Assembly (NCBI RefSeq): GCF_041200175.1
Contig: NZ_CP165727.1
Location: forward strand, 248,001 to 312,000
Length of the DNA: 64,000 nt
Direction: 5' to 3'
Source of the DNA: Streptomyces sp. R33
GTDB lineage: Bacteria; Actinomycetota; Actinomycetes; Streptomycetales; Streptomycetaceae
Made by a program: the position numbers and the translations under genes. Of the stretch, positions 63,142-64,000 are shown in pieces. Each line of letters begins with the position of its first letter. The first letter of the stretch is position 1. The notes beneath the pieces were generated by a model. The model was given only the letters and a program-made list of their open reading frames with translations, did no database searches and had not been told where the DNA came from.

Positions 63142-64000
63142 TCAGCCGGCGAGGGCGGCGAGTCCGGCGTGTTGGAAGATCTTGCGGAGGTTGTGGCAGG
63201 CGGCCAGCAGCCGCCACTCGCCGCGGGCCCCGTCCTCGCCGCGCAGGAGGAGTCGAGCGGCCGTTCCGGCAGGTCGACATCTGGCCGAAGACGGGTCCGA
63301 CGATGGCCTTGCGGCGGCTGTAGGCGGCCTTGCCCGGCTTGGTCCGCAGCTTGCGGGCCATGCGTTCCTTCAAGGTGGCGTTCACCGGCATCCTTCCGCG
63401 CGCTGCGAGCGGTACCTGCTCGTCGTGGGCGAGCCGTCCCGTGGCCATGAACGTGTCGGTGCCGCAGGCAAGTTGGTGGTGCGCTTGGAGGCGTTCGCTT
63501 CGAGCTTGGTGCCGTCCAGAGCGATGCGGCCCATCTTGACCATGCCGAACCTCTGCGCGAGGTGCAGCGACTGGGTGAACAGGTCCGCGAGGGCGTTCAG
63601 GTGGCGGCGGAACCGCGAGATGGAGCGGAAGTCCGGACCCTGGTCGGCGGCCAGGAACCGGAACGCGACGTCCTCGACGCACCTGCGCTCGATCGCCCGC
63701 GAGGAGCGAACCCCCCGGTCGTGTCCCGTGGATCAGCAGACGCAGCATCAGCCGCGGGTCGTAGGGCGGGCAGCCGCGCTTTTCGGTGTAGTCGGCCAGG
63801 ACCGGCCCCAGGTCCAGCATGTCGTCGACCAGGTCGGCGACGAAACGGACGAGGTGGTCCTGGGGTAGCCAGTCGCCCAGCGACAGGGCAACAGCAGGAC
63901 CTGGTGCGGGTCGAACGCCCTGAACCGCTTGTCCACCCCCACCGGACGTCCCTGCGGCTGCTGCTTTCCACCGGCTCGACCTCGAACAGCCCATCCCCAC
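63142..64000 (-). pseudogene. IS1182-family transposase, frameshifted, deleted, at window end
   Basis: 5' part: VDKRFRAFDPHQVLLLP, phase shift, LSLGDWLPQDHLVRFVADLV and EKRGCPPYDPRLMLRLLIHG, another shift. It resumes after a large internal gap at TFMATGRLAHDEQVPLAARG and RKLRTKPGKAAYSRRKAIVG (PVFGQM). It ends in yet another phase LLLRGEDGARGEWRLLAACH and NLRKIFQHAGLAALAG, stopping at 63142. Frameshifts plus deletion make it dead. It may extend past 64000. Different branch from the copy at 15392. Confidence 0.83.

Overview
The base composition, the codon use with G/C at third positions, the frequent GTG starts and the gene families (chromosome-arm insertion sequences, SUKH, TipAS, YtrA-type GntR, Rpf-like transglycosylase, SseB-like domains) point to a Streptomyces or close relative. 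The window looks like an accessory region, such as a chromosome arm or large linear plasmid. No rRNA, tRNA, CRISPR array or replication origin was recognised. Intact cargo genes sit among many insertion sequences, most of them broken (IS481, IS256, IS110, IS1182, IS701-like, several IS5 and ISL3 lineages). Many other genes survive only as halves.

Layout. 1-5.5 kb: end of an amidase, an ankyrin/HEAT protein, an IS256 remnant and a double GNAT acetyltransferase. 5.5-8.1 kb: an IS5 element (CTAG-flanked) beside an IS110 remnant and a second broken IS5. 8.1-10.3 kb: TetR, SDR oxidoreductase and SnoaL-like protein around a palindromic operator. 10.5-14.2 kb: a murG fragment, a secreted pentapeptide-repeat protein, and an ISL3-type unit that appears to carry an LRR protein between long inverted repeats. 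14.3-20.4 kb: an IS701-like remnant, a CbrC protein, a broken IS1182, two truncated genes fused tail to tail, and a truncated surface protein. 20.7-26.2 kb: a two-gene STAND NTPase/TPR system followed by a MITE and an IS5 element that share CTAG sites. 26.4-29.4 kb: immunity-like proteins including a SUKH protein. 29.6-31.8 kb: GntR/ABC transporter operon with a strong operator. 32.0-34.5 kb: TetR, cupin, DUF4865 and phosphotriesterase-family operon. 35.2-40.5 kb: DUF2268 protease, TipAS, YjbR, two VOC proteins, a frameshifted TfoX-N gene and a small membrane protein. 42.3-44.4 kb: MarR, membrane protein and NmrA-type reductase with a shared operator. 45.9-51.1 kb: membrane and secreted proteins, a two-component system, and a TetR/alpha-beta hydrolase pair. 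51.2-55.1 kb: an IS graveyard with small genes. 55.3-59.3 kb: a large APC permease and DUF6461-like protein. 59.4-64 kb: ISL3 and IS1182 remnants and an Rpf-like secreted transglycosylase.

How the genes work together. Four divergent or autoregulated regulator-target pairs have visible operators (8.8, 29.6, 42.3/42.9 and 50.3 kb), and a fifth operator precedes the TetR-led operon at 32 kb. The ABC operon, the phosphotriesterase operon and the two-component pair are translationally coupled by 4-nt overlaps. The best candidates for little-described biology are the STAND pair at 20.7-24.9 kb, whose two proteins carry matching VVTGDxN segments, and the LRR-carrying ISL3-type unit at 11.8-14.2 kb. 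Several single-base frameshifts in otherwise good genes (19.9, 39.0, 39.7 and 47.0 kb) may be real decay or sequence errors. All functions below are read from the sequence by eye; no database search was run.
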